Shown here: positions 1 to 9,400 of the stretch, in pieces
Position numbering within the stretch: position 1 is the stretch's first letter
Layout of the letters: each line of letters begins with the position of its first letter
NCBI GenBank assembly: GCA_902475245.1
Contig: CABRYP010000005.1
Location: 6,850 to 70,849 of the forward strand
Direction: 5' to 3'
From: an uncultured Collinsella sp.
GTDB lineage: Bacteria > Actinomycetota > Coriobacteriia > Coriobacteriales > Coriobacteriaceae
Length of the DNA: 64,000 nt
Translations under genes and position numbers: made by a program
The notes under the pieces: generated by a model
Told to the model about the DNA's origin: nothing
Seen by the model: only the letters and a program-made list of their open reading frames with translations
Databases searched by the model: none

Positions 1-1148
1 ATGCCCTCGACGTCGCCGGTGAGCACGCCGCCCTGGACGGCAGCGCCGTCGGCAACGACCTCGTCGGGGTTCACGGACATGTTGGGCTGCTTGCCGGTCA
101 TGGTCTTGACGAGCTCCTGGACGGCGGGCATACGGGTGGAGCCGCCGACGAGGATGACCTCGGTCAGATCGGAGAGCTTAAGCTTGGCGTCGCGCAGGGC
201 GTTGGTGACAGGCTGCTTGCAGCGCTCGAGCAGGTCACGGGTGATCTTCTCGAACTCGGCGCGGGTCAGCGTGTAGTTGAGGTGCAGCGGGCCGGACTGG
301 TTCATGGTAATGAACGGCAGGTTGATGGTGGTCTGCTGGGCGGCGGAGAGCTCCTTCTTGGCGTTCTCGGCGGCCTCCTTCAAACGCTGCAGGGCCATGG
401 GGTCCTGACGCAGGTCGACACCGTTCTCCTGCTGGAACTTATCGGCCATCCAGTCGATGACGCGCTGATCCCAGTCGTCGCCGCCCAGGTGGTTGTCGCC
501 CGAGGTGGACAGGACCTCAAACACGCCGTCGGCGAGGTCGAGGATGGAGACGTCGAAGGTGCCGCCGCCCAGGTCGAAGACCAGGATGCGCTGGTCGGTG
601 CCCTGCTTGTCCAGGCCATAGGCCAAAGCAGCAGCGGTCGGCTCGTTCACGATACGCTTGACGTTGAGGCCGGCGATCTTACCGGCGTCCTTGGTGGCCT
701 GACGCTGGGCGTCGTTGAAGTAGGCCGGGACGGTGATGACGGCGTCGGTGACGGTCTCGCCCAGATACTTCTCGGCGTCGGCCTTCATCTTTGCGAGCGT
801 CATGGCGCTCACCTGCTCGGCGGTGTAATCCTTGCCCTCGATGTCGACGACGGCGCGGCCGCCCTGGCCCTCCTTGACCTCATACGGCACGGTCTTGATC
901 TCGGAGGTGCACTCGGAGTACTTGCGGCCCATGAAGCGCTTGATGGAGAACACGGTGTTCTTGGGGTTGGTGACAGCCTGGTTCTTAGCGGCCTTACCCA
1001 CGACACGGTCGCCGTCGGCACGGAAGCCCACGACGGACGGGGTGGTGCGGTCGCCCTCGGCGTTCACGATAATGGTCGGAGAACCACCCTCGAGAACGGC
1101 CATTGCGGAGTTAGTAGTACCAAGGTCGATACCAAGAATCTTGCCCAT
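1..1148 (-). CDS. dnaK: Chaperone protein DnaK (Hsp70), N-terminal part, cut by window edge
   Basis: ATP-dependent cytosolic Hsp70 chaperone that works with DnaJ and GrpE. About 382 N-terminal residues are present; the rest lies beyond base 1. The start ATG (1146-1148) has a purine-rich AGAGAGGGA ribosome site. The protein opens with GKILGIDLGTTNSAMAV, the phosphate-1 motif of the actin-like ATPase fold. Further in are VITVPAYFNDAQRQAT, NEPTAAALAYG and the phosphate-2 motif DLGGGTFDVS. The adenosine motif GGSTRMPAVQ follows near the truncated end. The ATPase domain is essentially complete and the substrate-binding domain is outside the window. No CIRCE or HAIR operator could be recognised upstream, so its heat-shock control is not visible. 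Identification is certain. Confidence 0.98.
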   Translation of the reverse strand, partial: MGKILGIDLGTTNSAMAVLEGGSPTIIVNAEGDRTTPSVVGFRADGDRVVGKAAKNQAVTNPKNTVFSIKRFMGRKYSECTSEIKTVPYEVKEGQGGRAVVDIEGKDYTAEQVSAMTLAKMKADAEKYLGETVTDAVITVPAYFNDAQRQATKDAGKIAGLNVKRIVNEPTAAALAYGLDKQGTDQRILVFDLGGGTFDVSILDLADGVFEVLSTSGDNHLGGDDWDQRVIDWMADKFQQENGVDLRQDPMALQRLKEAAENAKKELSAAQQTTINLPFITMNQSGPLHLNYTLTRAEFEKITRDLLERCKQPVTNALRDAKLKLSDLTEVILVGGSTRMPAVQELVKTMTGKQPNMSVNPDEVVADGAAVQGGVLTGDVEG

Positions 1149-1692
1149 TAGAAATTCCCTCTCTCTTGTGCGTTCGCGCCGCCTCGACGGTCTTTCGCGC
1201 GGCGCTTCGGCTTGTCTTTCAGGATGTAGTGTATCCCCTTATGGGCCGGAATATACAAAATCTAAGTCAATTCATATAAGATTTCTTATCTCTGAGAGTT
1301 TAGGTTCTTAAATGCGCAGGTAGATGCGCTGATTGAGTTCTCGGCAAATCTATCGAGATCTATGTAGAGTTGACTGAGGTTTGGGCCCGAGGCCGCATGG
1401 GGTGGCTTGAGGCGACCCCGGGGGAAAGCGCGACCCGTTTCACGGCTAAATAACGGGATGCGCTTTCCAAAAGCTCGCTCAATAGCTCAATATTTCAAGT
1501 CACCTTTAGCTAACATTTGCGCAGCTCAACGGCCCCACCTGCACGTTTTTTAGTAAACCTTGGCATACTCGGCGAACGGTATGAAGATGCCGGCCAGAGG
1601 GTATTGCAAACGGTCGCTCCCGTGGTATGTTTTTGCCCGAATCAAACCGGCGCGCATCGTCTGTAGCGTCGGTCAACAGAGAGGAAACTACC
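1149..1692. other. Intergenic region between dnaK and ferredoxin
   Basis: Divergent intergenic region of about 540 bases. The dnaK-proximal part (1250-1310) is AT-rich and probably carries the dnaK promoter, but I could not fix -35 and -10 boxes. An imperfect inverted repeat lies at 1423-1468. A weak candidate promoter for the ferredoxin is TTGCAA (1604-1609), 16 bases, TATGTT (1626-1631). No CIRCE or HAIR element was recognised and no convincing gene was found. Confidence 0.5.
1423..1468. repeat. Imperfect inverted repeat (hairpin) in dnaK-fdx gap
   Basis: GGAAAGCGC (1423-1431) pairs with GCGCTTTCC (1460-1468). Inside, CCGTT (1435-1439) pairs with AACGG (1452-1456) across a symmetric three-base internal loop. 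No T-run follows on either strand, so it is not an ordinary terminator. Confidence 0.5.
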
Positions 1693-1878
1693 ATGGCTCA
1701 TCCCGTAATTGATGCCGACGAGTGCATCGCTTGTGGCGTTTGCGTCGACACCTGCCCCGCTGGCGTTCTGGAGCTCCAGGACGTCGCCACCGTCGCTGAC
1801 GAGGACTCCTGCGTCGCCTGTGGCGCTTGCCAGGACGCTTGCCCCGCTGGCGCGATCACCGAGATCGTCGAGGAGTAA
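1693..1878 (+). CDS. Small 2[4Fe-4S] bacterial-type ferredoxin
   Basis: 61-residue low-potential electron carrier of the clostridial type, cytosolic. Two CxxCxxCxxxCP cluster motifs are visible: CIACGVCVDTCP in the N-terminal half and CVACGACQDACP in the C-terminal half. The spacing is that of classical 2[4Fe-4S] ferredoxins. The ATG at 1693 follows a strong GAGGAAA ribosome site, so this start is clear. It is a single-gene unit closed by a strong terminator at 1917-1958. Acidic composition fits the family. The redox partner cannot be told from context. Confidence 0.95.
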   Translation: MAHPVIDADECIACGVCVDTCPAGVLELQDVATVADEDSCVACGACQDACPAGAITEIVEE

Positions 1879-1916
1879 CAACTCCCCACTTGCACACTCA
1901 AAAGTACACCGTGCAC

Positions 1917-1958
1917 AAAAAGGAGGCCTCCGCATCGCCGCGGAGGCCTCCTTTTGTT
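1917..1958 (+). terminator. Rho-independent terminator after ferredoxin
   Basis: GGAGGCCTCCGC (1922-1933) pairs perfectly with GCGGAGGCCTCC (1940-1951), with flanking A-run and TTTTG T-run. The A/T flanks let it work on both strands. Confidence 0.9.
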
Positions 1959-1995
1959 TGTATAGGCAGTTAATTGGGGACGGGGCTACCTTGGC

Positions 1996-2062
1996 AGTTG
2001 CGGTGGAATAGTTCCCGGTTCATTGCTTAGGTGCCGATTTTAGGAACTATTTCACCGCAACT
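1996..2062. repeat. Palindromic intergenic repeat, family A copy 1
   Basis: Arms of about 20 bases (1996-2015 and 2043-2062) match with one mismatch; the arm contains GTTGCGGTGGAATAGTTCC. The same element recurs at 30989-31055 with a different loop. It lies in a convergent gap between the ferredoxin terminator and niaR. Confidence 0.85.
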
Positions 2063-2080
2063 TATTAAGACAGTATCGGG

Positions 2081-2626
2081 CTAGGACAAATCATCCTCAT
2101 AGGGCATTAAATCGGCAAGATAGCCTTTCTCCTTGAGTATGGTCTCGATCTCGTCGAGGGTCTGCTCGTCTTCTGCCGCGATGCGATGGAAGTGATAGCC
2201 ACTCGTCACCGTCAGCAGCGGGAAGCTCTTGCCGCTGGCAATACCCTCAAGATAGCGCTCAATATCGCGACGGTTGCGAATGTCCAGATCGGCTGTGATC
2301 TTGCCATACACGCGATGGTTGACGATTACATTGAGCACGGCACCACCCGCGTCGACGATGCTCGTGAGCTCGTCACCTGCCTGCTCCATGCCATGGTGCA
2401 CCTTGACCAGGCGCGTGGGCACGGCGGGGCTGCTGGGGGCCTCCTGCAGCACGTAGCCGCGATTGGTCGCCACGATATCGTGCCCATCGGCGCGCAGCAG
2501 GGCGATGTCTTGCACGACAATCTGGCGGCTCACACCCACCTCACGAGCAAGCGCACTGCCCGAGACAGGGTCTTTGGCTCCCTCGAGCACGCCCATGATG
2601 GCACGGCGACGCTCGCGGGCGTCCAT
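2081..2626 (-). CDS. niaR: NiaR/NadR-type (3H domain) transcriptional repressor of NAD synthesis
   Basis: 181-residue DNA-binding regulator. Residues 1-60 form an HTH_11 winged helix (ALAREVGVSRQIVVQDIALLRADGH). The remainder is a 3H domain whose conserved histidines are visible in KVHHGM, VNHRVYG and GYHFHRI. The 3H domain of the Firmicutes NiaR (YrxA) family binds nicotinic acid and a metal. Its ATG overlaps the nadC stop by one base (TAATG), so it is the last gene of the nadA-nadB-nadC-niaR operon and likely represses it when niacin is available. Family is clear; the effector is inferred from the family. Confidence 0.93.
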   Translation of the reverse strand: MDARERRRAIMGVLEGAKDPVSGSALAREVGVSRQIVVQDIALLRADGHDIVATNRGYVLQEAPSSPAVPTRLVKVHHGMEQAGDELTSIVDAGGAVLNVIVNHRVYGKITADLDIRNRRDIERYLEGIASGKSFPLLTVTSGYHFHRIAAEDEQTLDEIETILKEKGYLADLMPYEDDLS

Positions 2627-3486
2627 TATTTACCGTCCAGCAGACGAAGGTGCTTAAGCGAGAGGTCGAGAATCGGCGCAGAGTGCGTCAGCGCCCCCGA
2701 GCTGATAAAGTCAACGCCCAGGTCGGCGAGGGCGCGGATATTGCTGGCATCCACATTGCCCGAGCACTCGGTCTTGGCGCGACCGGCGATAAGCTCAATC
2801 GCGGCAGCCATGTCGTCGTGGGTCATGTTGTCGAGCATGATGATATCGGCACCGGCCTCAACTGCCTCGCGCACCATATCCAGGTTCTCGCACTCAATCT
2901 CGACCGTCGCGGTAAACGACGCATGGGCGCGCGCCATCTCAATCGCGCGCGTCACGCCGCCGGCGGCATCGATGTGGTTGTCCTTGAGCATGACAGCCGT
3001 CGACAGGTTATAGCGGTGGTTGCTGCCACCGCCGATCTCGACTGCAGCCTTCTCGAAGACACGCATGCCCGGCGTGGTCTTGCGCGTGTCGACAAGCACG
3101 GTCTTGGTGCCCTCGAGCGCAGCTGCCATGCGATGCGTGTAAGTAGCGATGCCGCTCATGCGCTGCAGGTAGTTGAGCGCCACGCGCTCGCCCGAAAGCA
3201 GTACGCGCGCATCGCCGCGCACCTGGCCCACGTGGTCGCCGGCGTGCACCTCGTCACCATCGGCAACATCAAACAGCACCGAGCTCTGCGAATCCAGCAG
3301 CTCAAAGGTGCGAGCGAACACATCCAGGCCCGCGATAATGCCATCGGCCTTGGCGATAAGCTCCACCGTGGCGGGACGCGCCGTGGGGCACACGCTCGCC
3401 GTGCTCACGTCCTCAAAGGTAATGTCCTCGCGCAGAGCCTGCAGAATCAAATCATCGACGACGAGCTTCATGGTAATGGGATTCAT
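2626..3486 (-). CDS. nadC: Nicotinate-nucleotide pyrophosphorylase (carboxylating), quinolinate phosphoribosyltransferase
   Basis: 286-residue enzyme that converts quinolinate and PRPP to nicotinate mononucleotide, CO2 and PPi, the third step of de novo NAD synthesis. The N-terminal domain includes EDITFEDVSTASV. The type II PRTase barrel carries VDTRKTTPGMRVFEKAAVEIGGGSNHR split over the substrate-binding stretch, then VMLKDNHI and EIECENLD, the usual family signatures. Length matches the family. It starts three bases after the nadB stop and overlaps niaR by one base, so the genes are translationally coupled. Confidence 0.97.
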   Translation of the reverse strand: MNPITMKLVVDDLILQALREDITFEDVSTASVCPTARPATVELIAKADGIIAGLDVFARTFELLDSQSSVLFDVADGDEVHAGDHVGQVRGDARVLLSGERVALNYLQRMSGIATYTHRMAAALEGTKTVLVDTRKTTPGMRVFEKAAVEIGGGSNHRYNLSTAVMLKDNHIDAAGGVTRAIEMARAHASFTATVEIECENLDMVREAVEAGADIIMLDNMTHDDMAAAIELIAGRAKTECSGNVDASNIRALADLGVDFISSGALTHSAPILDLSLKHLRLLDGK

Positions 3487-3489
3487 GGT

Positions 3490-4866
3490 CTACTCCTCCA
3501 CGGCCTGCGTGCCGGCGGCACGGGCCAGATCATCGATTGCAAGGTTATCGGAACTCAGGGCGCGATGGTGCCCATCGAGCGCGGGCTCGCCCGTCTGCTC
3601 CACGGCAAGCGACTCGCCGGTGCGCATACGCCAAGCGGCGCGACGACCCCAGACCAGCGCTTCGAGCAGGCTGTTTGATGCAAGGCGGTTCTTGCCGTGA
3701 ACGCCGTTGCAGGCTGTCTCGCCCGCGGCGTAGAGCTCGGGCATCGAGGTGCGGCCGTCCTTGTCGACCCACACGCCGCCCATAAAGTAATGCTGCGTGG
3801 GTGTGACGGGAATGGGCTCGTCCAGGATGTCGCGGCCGTCCTCCAGGCAGCGTGCGCGGATGTTGGCGAAGTGCCCGGTCACCACGTCGCGCTCGACGGG
3901 GGCAAAGCTCAGCCACTCGTGCTCGGTACCGTCCTGCTTCATCTGCTCGCGAATGGCGGCGGCGACCACATCGCGCGGCTGAAGCTCATCGGTAAAGCGC
4001 TCGCCGGCGGCGTTGAGCAAAATCGCGCCCTCGCCGCGGCAGCTCTCGCTGATCAGGAAGGTGCGGCCCGGTTGCGGCGAGAACAGCCCCGTGGGGTGAA
4101 TCTGCACGTAGTCCAGGTGCTCCATCTTAATGCCATGCTCCTGAGCGATGTAGCAGGCATCGCCCGTGAGCTGCGGGTAGTTGGTCGAATGGTCGTATAC
4201 GCCGCCGATACCGCCCGTAGCCCACAGCGTGTGGCGGGCATGGATCTTAAACGGCTCGCCGGCATGCACGCCCTCGGTGGCATTTGCCAGCTCGTCGGCG
4301 GGACGAACAGAGCTGTCCTCGTCCACGGGAACGGCGACGGCGCCGGTGCACACCGTGGCGCCGTCACGCTCGCCCGTCAGGATGTCGGTCATGGCCACGT
4401 GCTCCAAAATCTGCACGTTATCCAGCTTGCGAACGGCCTGGAGCAGCTTGGTCGTGATCTCCTTGCCCGTAATGTCGGCATGGAAGGCAATACGCGGACG
4501 GCTGTGCGCGCCCTCGCGGGTAAAGTCGAGGCTGCCGTCGGCCTTGCGCTCAAAATCCACGCCTATCGCCAGCAGGTCGTTGATGACCGAGCGGCTCGAG
4601 CGGATCATGATGTCGACGCTCTCGCGGCGGTTCTCGTAGTGGCCGGCGTGCATGGTGTCCTCAAAGAAGGCATCATAGTCGGAGCCTTCAGGCAGCACGC
4701 AGATTCCGCCCTGCGCGAGCATCGAGTCACACTCATCGACAGCGCCCTTGGAGAGCATGATCACGCGCGTGCTCGTCGGCAGATTGAGGGCCGCGTACAG
4801 GCCCGCCACGCCGCAACCGGCAATGACAACGTCGCACTCCATATCGGGGTATTGTTTGGTTTCCAC
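3490..4866 (-). CDS. nadB: L-aspartate oxidase
   Basis: 458-residue FAD enzyme that oxidises L-aspartate to iminoaspartate for quinolinate synthesis. The Rossmann dinucleotide motif DVVIAGCGVAGLYAAL is at the N-terminus. Succinate dehydrogenase/NadB motifs follow: SKGAVDECDSMLAQGGIC, HPTG, SESCRGEGAIL, and the substrate loop TQHYFMGG. The C-terminal helical domain is shorter than in the roughly 540-residue E. coli enzyme, as in many Gram-positive NadB proteins. I chose GTG at 4864-4866 because GGGAGAGGA lies five bases upstream; the next candidate is ATG at 4842. The frame stays open further upstream, but that part overlaps nadA. Confidence 0.95.
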   Translation of the reverse strand: METKQYPDMECDVVIAGCGVAGLYAALNLPTSTRVIMLSKGAVDECDSMLAQGGICVLPEGSDYDAFFEDTMHAGHYENRRESVDIMIRSSRSVINDLLAIGVDFERKADGSLDFTREGAHSRPRIAFHADITGKEITTKLLQAVRKLDNVQILEHVAMTDILTGERDGATVCTGAVAVPVDEDSSVRPADELANATEGVHAGEPFKIHARHTLWATGGIGGVYDHSTNYPQLTGDACYIAQEHGIKMEHLDYVQIHPTGLFSPQPGRTFLISESCRGEGAILLNAAGERFTDELQPRDVVAAAIREQMKQDGTEHEWLSFAPVERDVVTGHFANIRARCLEDGRDILDEPIPVTPTQHYFMGGVWVDKDGRTSMPELYAAGETACNGVHGKNRLASNSLLEALVWGRRAAWRMRTGESLAVEQTGEPALDGHHRALSSDNLAIDDLARAAGTQAVEE

Positions 4867-4884
4867 AGGAATCCTCTCCCTTGT

Positions 4885-4919
4885 AATGTGACATAAGGGA
4901 CTGTCCCTCATGTCACATT
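4885..4919. repeat. Inverted repeat inside the nadA-nadB gap
   Basis: AATGTGACA (4885-4893) pairs with TGTCACATT (4911-4919), with a further AGGGA/TCCCT pairing inside. It sits within an operon, between nadA stop and nadB ribosome site, so it may tune expression or RNA stability rather than terminate. It shares the GGGACTGTCCC core with other intergenic repeats in the window. Confidence 0.7.
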
Positions 4920-4922
4920 GGC

Positions 4923-5948
4923 TTAGCGCGCCGCGTACTCGAGCATGCGGTCGAGCGTGAGTTTGGCTTGGTCGGCAGCCTCGTCCGACACGCCGATCTG
5001 CACCTCGCCCTCGCCCGTCTCCAGGCAGCGCACGAGCTTTTCGAGCGTGATGAGATCCATGTTGACGCAGGTGGGCTGCACCACGGGGAAGTAGAACTTC
5101 TTGCCGGTGCCCTGGCAGCGGCGCTCGAGCTCGTAGAGCACGCCACGGACCGTCACGATAATGAACTCGCTCGCGTCGGACTCCTCGGCATACTTGATGA
5201 TGCCGGCGGTGGAGCCGATGTAGTCGGCCTCGGCCAGAACGTCGGCCTTGCACTCGGGGTGCGCCAGCACGAGCGCGTCGGGGTGGGCCTCCGTCGCGTC
5301 GACGATCTGCTCGACGGTGATGATGTGATGGCGCGGGCAGTAGCCGTTGTTGAGGATGACGTGCTTTTGCGGCACCTGCTCGGCTACGAAGCGGCCCAGG
5401 TTTTGGTCGGGAATGAACAGGATATGCTGCTGCGGCAGCTCGGACACGATCTTAACGGCGTTGGAGCTGGTGACGCACACGTCGCTCCAGCTCTTGATCT
5501 CGACCGTGGAGTTGACGTAGCACACCACGGCCAGGTCGTCGCCGTACTCGGCGCGCGCCGCGTCGACCGTCTCGCGCTTGACCATGTGCGCCATGGGGCA
5601 GTCCGCGCCCGGCTCGGGCAGCAGCACGGTCTTAGTGGGATTGAGCAGCTTGGCGCTCTCGCCCATAAACTCCACGCCGCACAACACGATGGTCTGCTGC
5701 GGCAGGCTTTTGGCGAGCTTTGCCAGGTAGAAGCTATCGCCGACGTAATCGGCAACGGCTTGGACCTCGGGCGCCACGTAATAGTGCGCCAGGATCACCG
5801 CGTCACGTTGGGTTTTTAGTTGCTGAATGGCCTCGACGAGCTCTGCGGGCACCAGTGCCGCACGCTCCGTTGCCGTCGTTGCCGATGCCAGGCCGGCCGC
5901 GATATCGCGTGCAAGCTCCGACGCATCCATGTTCGCGCTCTGTGCCAT
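4923..5948 (-). CDS. nadA: Quinolinate synthase A
   Basis: 341-residue [4Fe-4S] enzyme that condenses iminoaspartate with dihydroxyacetone phosphate to quinolinate. Three cysteines in the expected places can hold the cluster: C90 (LCGVEFMGESAKLL), C204 (NNGYCPRHH) and C294 (QPTCVNMDL). ILAHYYV near residue 52 and GSTAGI near 245 are further family motifs. ATG at 5946-5948 was chosen; a TTG immediately upstream is also possible. AGAGGGG lies just upstream. First gene of the nadABC-niaR operon; a 19-bp perfect inverted repeat lies 42 bases upstream. Confidence 0.97.
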   Translation of the reverse strand: MAQSANMDASELARDIAAGLASATTATERAALVPAELVEAIQQLKTQRDAVILAHYYVAPEVQAVADYVGDSFYLAKLAKSLPQQTIVLCGVEFMGESAKLLNPTKTVLLPEPGADCPMAHMVKRETVDAARAEYGDDLAVVCYVNSTVEIKSWSDVCVTSSNAVKIVSELPQQHILFIPDQNLGRFVAEQVPQKHVILNNGYCPRHHIITVEQIVDATEAHPDALVLAHPECKADVLAEADYIGSTAGIIKYAEESDASEFIIVTVRGVLYELERRCQGTGKKFYFPVVQPTCVNMDLITLEKLVRCLETGEGEVQIGVSDEAADQAKLTLDRMLEYAAR

Positions 5949-5989
5949 CAAGGCCCCTCTCTTTTGGCGAATCTTGGGGCTTTAGTATG

Positions 5990-6033
5990 ACACCTGGCTT
6001 TACAGCTGACAAGACAGCTGTAAAGCCAGGTGT
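5990..6033. promoter_or_regulatory. Perfect 19-bp inverted repeat upstream of nadA (candidate NiaR operator or repeat)
   Basis: Arms 5990-6008 (ACACCTGGCTTTACAGCTG) and 6015-6033 are exact reverse complements with a six-base spacer. It sits where the nadA promoter/operator should be. The regulator NiaR is encoded in the operon, so an operator role is plausible. The arms are longer than a usual repressor site, so it may instead be one of the palindromic repeats of this genome. Confidence 0.5.
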
Positions 6034-6052
6034 AAAGTTGAAATAAAGATTC

Positions 6053-6121
6053 AATCTTGGGGCGGGTCCATTTTCGAACTGGCAAGCTGAGGATAGTCGA
6101 AAATGGACCCGCCCCAAGATT
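6053..6121. repeat. Long palindrome with perfect 25-bp arms
   Basis: Arms 6053-6077 and 6097-6121 are exact reverse complements around a 19-base loop. The arm begins AATCTTGGGGCGGGTCCA. No protein coding potential. It directly precedes the element at 6153-6365. Confidence 0.85.
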
Positions 6122-6152
6122 CGAGCGGCCCGCATTGTCCTGGACCAAGGAG

Positions 6153-6365
6153 CGGTGGTCAAAAAAGGCCAAATATGAGTACTGTCACCAAATTAGTAGC
6201 ATCGATTTTCCGGTCCAGAGCAGCAAAATCGCCTTGTTTGGAGCCCGATCGCGACTCTGAAGAACGAAAATCGATGCACTTTTGGCCTCTGGCACCGATT
6301 TTTGAGGCCATTTGGCTGCCACCAAACTGGTAACAGCACTCATATTTGGCCCTTTTTGACCACCG
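6153..6365. mobile_element. MITE-like element with conserved terminal inverted repeats, family B copy 1
   Basis: Terminal arms (6154-6190 and 6328-6364) are imperfect reverse complements. They share CAAATATGAGT and CTGT-AC motifs. A second element at 47907-48134 has the same termini but an unrelated interior. There is no transposase and no long ORF. Interior palindromic sub-repeats such as ATCGATTTTC/GAAAATCGAT are present. Size and structure fit a non-autonomous element; target-site duplication could not be shown. Confidence 0.6.
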
Positions 6366-6382
6366 GGTTTCCGGCAGGCCCC

Positions 6383-6417
6383 AAAAGCGGGCCCGAATCG
6401 CTCGATCCGGGCCCGCT
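6383..6417 (-). terminator. Terminator of the surface-protein gene
   Basis: On the minus strand AGCGGGCCCG (6408-6417) pairs with CGGGCCCGCT (6386-6395), followed by TTTT at 6383-6386. Sixteen bases past the stop codon at 6434. Confidence 0.85.
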
Positions 6418-6433
6418 GGGAGCTGGCGCGCGG

Positions 6434-9400
6434 TTAAGCGCGGCGCTTCATGGCCCACGCCAGCAGCAGGGCTGCCACACCGGCAGCGAGTACGGCACCG
6501 GCCATGGCGTACGCGCTGTCGCCGGACTGAGGCAGCGTCTCCTTGCCAGCCTTCTTCTTAGGCTTGGAAGTCGTAGTCGTGGTCGTAGTAGTCGTGGTGG
6601 TCGTGGTGGTCTGGCCGGGAGCGGGCTTGGCAGCCTCGGCAACGGTGAAGGTCGTCTCGGCAGTGCCCGTAGCCGAAACCACGCTCAGCTTGTGTTCGCC
6701 CACGCCGAGCGTATTCAGGAAGCTCGCCTTGAGCGTCACGATCGTAGAGCCCTCGGTGAGCACGTAGTTCTCGGCGGCGACCTCCCTATCGTCAACCAGC
6801 ACCTTCTGGAAGTACCTGATCGGCGCGTTCGAGCGGAAGCTCAGGTTCTTGGCGGTGTCGACCGTAATCGCCTGACCCTTACCGTCGATGATCTCGGGCT
6901 TCAGAATCGCGATCTCCTCGGTCTTGCCCTTCTCGCCGCAGACGGTGCACTCCTCATGCCTCTCTCCCTTGGCCTCAACGGTCGCCGGCTTGTCGACGAC
7001 CCACTCAAAGGTGTGCTTGGCCTTGTCGAGGATCTCGCCGCAGCGGCAGACATGCCAGTGGTTCTTGGCGTCGTGTGCCCAGCCGGAGCCGTCGGGCTCG
7101 TGCTTAAGCACGCCCTCGACCGTCACATTCACGTCGTGCTCGACGTCCTTAAGCTCAAAGGTGCCGGCGTCGGAGAGCTTAACGGCCTTACCGTCAACCT
7201 TTACGGCGTAGTCCTTGCCCGCAAAGTACGCACTGTCGATGCTCATGGCGAGCTTTGCGGAGCCGTGCCAGTCGAGCTCGGTTGCCGTCGAGGTGAGCGT
7301 GTAGCCAACCTGGCTGCTCGGCAGCGTCACGACGAGCTTGCGACCGGTAGCCACGGTGACCTCGGTGACGGAAGACGCGTCGTAGTTGGCCTTGGCCTGA
7401 TAGCGCACCTCGTACGCGCCGGCGGCGAGGTCCTTGAGCTCGGTCACGCCCTCGCCCACAGCCTGGTACTCGGCAGCGCCCTTGGCGCGCCACTCCATGG
7501 TGGCGTCGACGCCCGTGATCTTGCCGTCGCGCTTGCCACTCACGGTCTCGGCGGTGGCCTGGACCTTCGGCGCGTCCTGAGCGGCGTTCTTGATGGAGAA
7601 CTCGCACGTCAGGCCCTCAGTCGGCAGCGCGTAGTTGCCAGCGGCCTTGCCCGTCAGCGCACCGAGGGTCGCCGTGTAAAAAGTGCCGGCCTCGGTCTGG
7701 GAGCCCTCGACGGTCGCGCCGAGGTCATCATTGCCGATAACATTGCCGAGCGTGGCCACAGGGCAGTGCTCCTTGCCGTCATAGGTGAACTCGGTGGTGC
7801 CCCACGTCACAGTGAGCAGACGCTGGTTGATGGTGAACATGCCGTCGACGAACGTGATGCTGTAGTTGGGGTTTGCACCCTCGGGCTGCGTCAGCTGCAG
7901 AGCATAGCCGCCCTCGCGCACGTTGTCGTCATCTTCGCGCTCGATCTCGAGGCCCTGAAGCGTTTCGCCCGCGACGAGTTTGCCAGAAGTGACATCCCAC
8001 GTAAACACGGGGTCAGCCTCGCCGTAGGTCTTAGAATCGTCCTGGGCGGTGACCGTAATCGCGCGCGGCTTGACCTCGAGCGTAACCTCACCCTCGGCCT
8101 TCACACCGTCGATCGTCACCTTATAGGAAACAGTCAGTGTGCCAACGTCGCGGATCTTGGGGGCCTCGGAGGACCAGTTCTTGCCGTCGGTGCCGTACTG
8201 GGCCGTCGCGCCCTCGGGCAGTCTCGTCGCATCGACCGTATGATACGCACCGTCGTACTCGTCGGAGTAGCCAGCGATAGCGGCAGCCGGAATCTCGACT
8301 GCAGGCAACGCATGTCCACAGACCGTGCACTGCTGATGCTTGGAGCCAGCCTCGGTTGCCGTGGGCGCCTTGTCGACAACCCACTCAAAGGTGTGCGCAG
8401 CCTCGTCGATCTTCTCGCCGCAGGTGCACTCGTGCCAGTGCGCGTTATCGTCGGAGAGCCACTTATCGTTCACGGCCTCGTGCTTGTGCACACCCTCAAC
8501 CGTGATGGCGGTATTCTCCTCGACATCGCTCAGGACGAACCTTCCGTCCTCGTTCTTCTCGAGAAGCACGCCGTTTGCCTTGACAGCAAAGTCGTCGCCC
8601 GCGTAGTAGCCATCGGAGATCTTTACCGAGAACTCCACGCTTTCGTGCCACTGCAGTCTGTTCGGGCTATGCCACACTATCGAGTACGCGTCATTTTTCT
8701 CGGACAGGGTGACGTTCAGGTACTTGCCCTTGCCGACATGCACTTCCACAGGCGTGGACGGCATGTAATTATTGGTCTCGGCATACCAGACCTGGTAGTC
8801 GCCAGCGGCAAGATTCTCAATCTTACTGTCTTCGGAAACCATGGTCTCGCCATCGGCGTCCCCGGCTTCGGTGCGGAACAGGCGGTAGGCGACGCCGCCG
8901 CGCGCGCCTTCGATCTTGCCGTCGCACTTGCCACGGATGGTTTCGGCGGTAGCCTTCAGGCCCTGAGGCTTCTCCTGCTCGGCCTTATAAATCGTGTAGG
9001 TATACTCAAGGTTTTCGGTAGGAAGGGCGTAATTCTTGATGACCTCGGGGTCACCGGCGAGGCCCGTCACCTTTGCCGGATAGCTACCGGCATCGATGCC
9101 CGTCGCGTTCTCGACCTCATAGGAGACCTTGCCCTCGTCACCCTCGGCAACATTGCTGACCGTGACCTTGGGGCCCTGAGGCTTGCCGTTATAGGTATAC
9201 GTTCCGACCGTCCAGCCAACACCAATCTGGCGCTTGGTGATCTCGAACGTGCCGGTCTGGAGAAGCGTCAGTTCATAGTTACCCTGCCTGATCTTGTCCA
9301 CCGTGTTGAGGGGCTCGCGCTGCTCAATCGTCAGCTTATAGGTGCCCACGTTCTCGCCGGGCTCACGGTGAATCTTGAGCCAAGAGAGCGACTCGCCATT

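Noticed and set aside
3490..5253. 587-residue version of NadB starting at 5253
   Set aside because: The extra N-terminal part overlaps nadA in another frame and is Arg/His-rich; GTG at 4866 with a good ribosome site gives the proper FAD-binding N-terminus.
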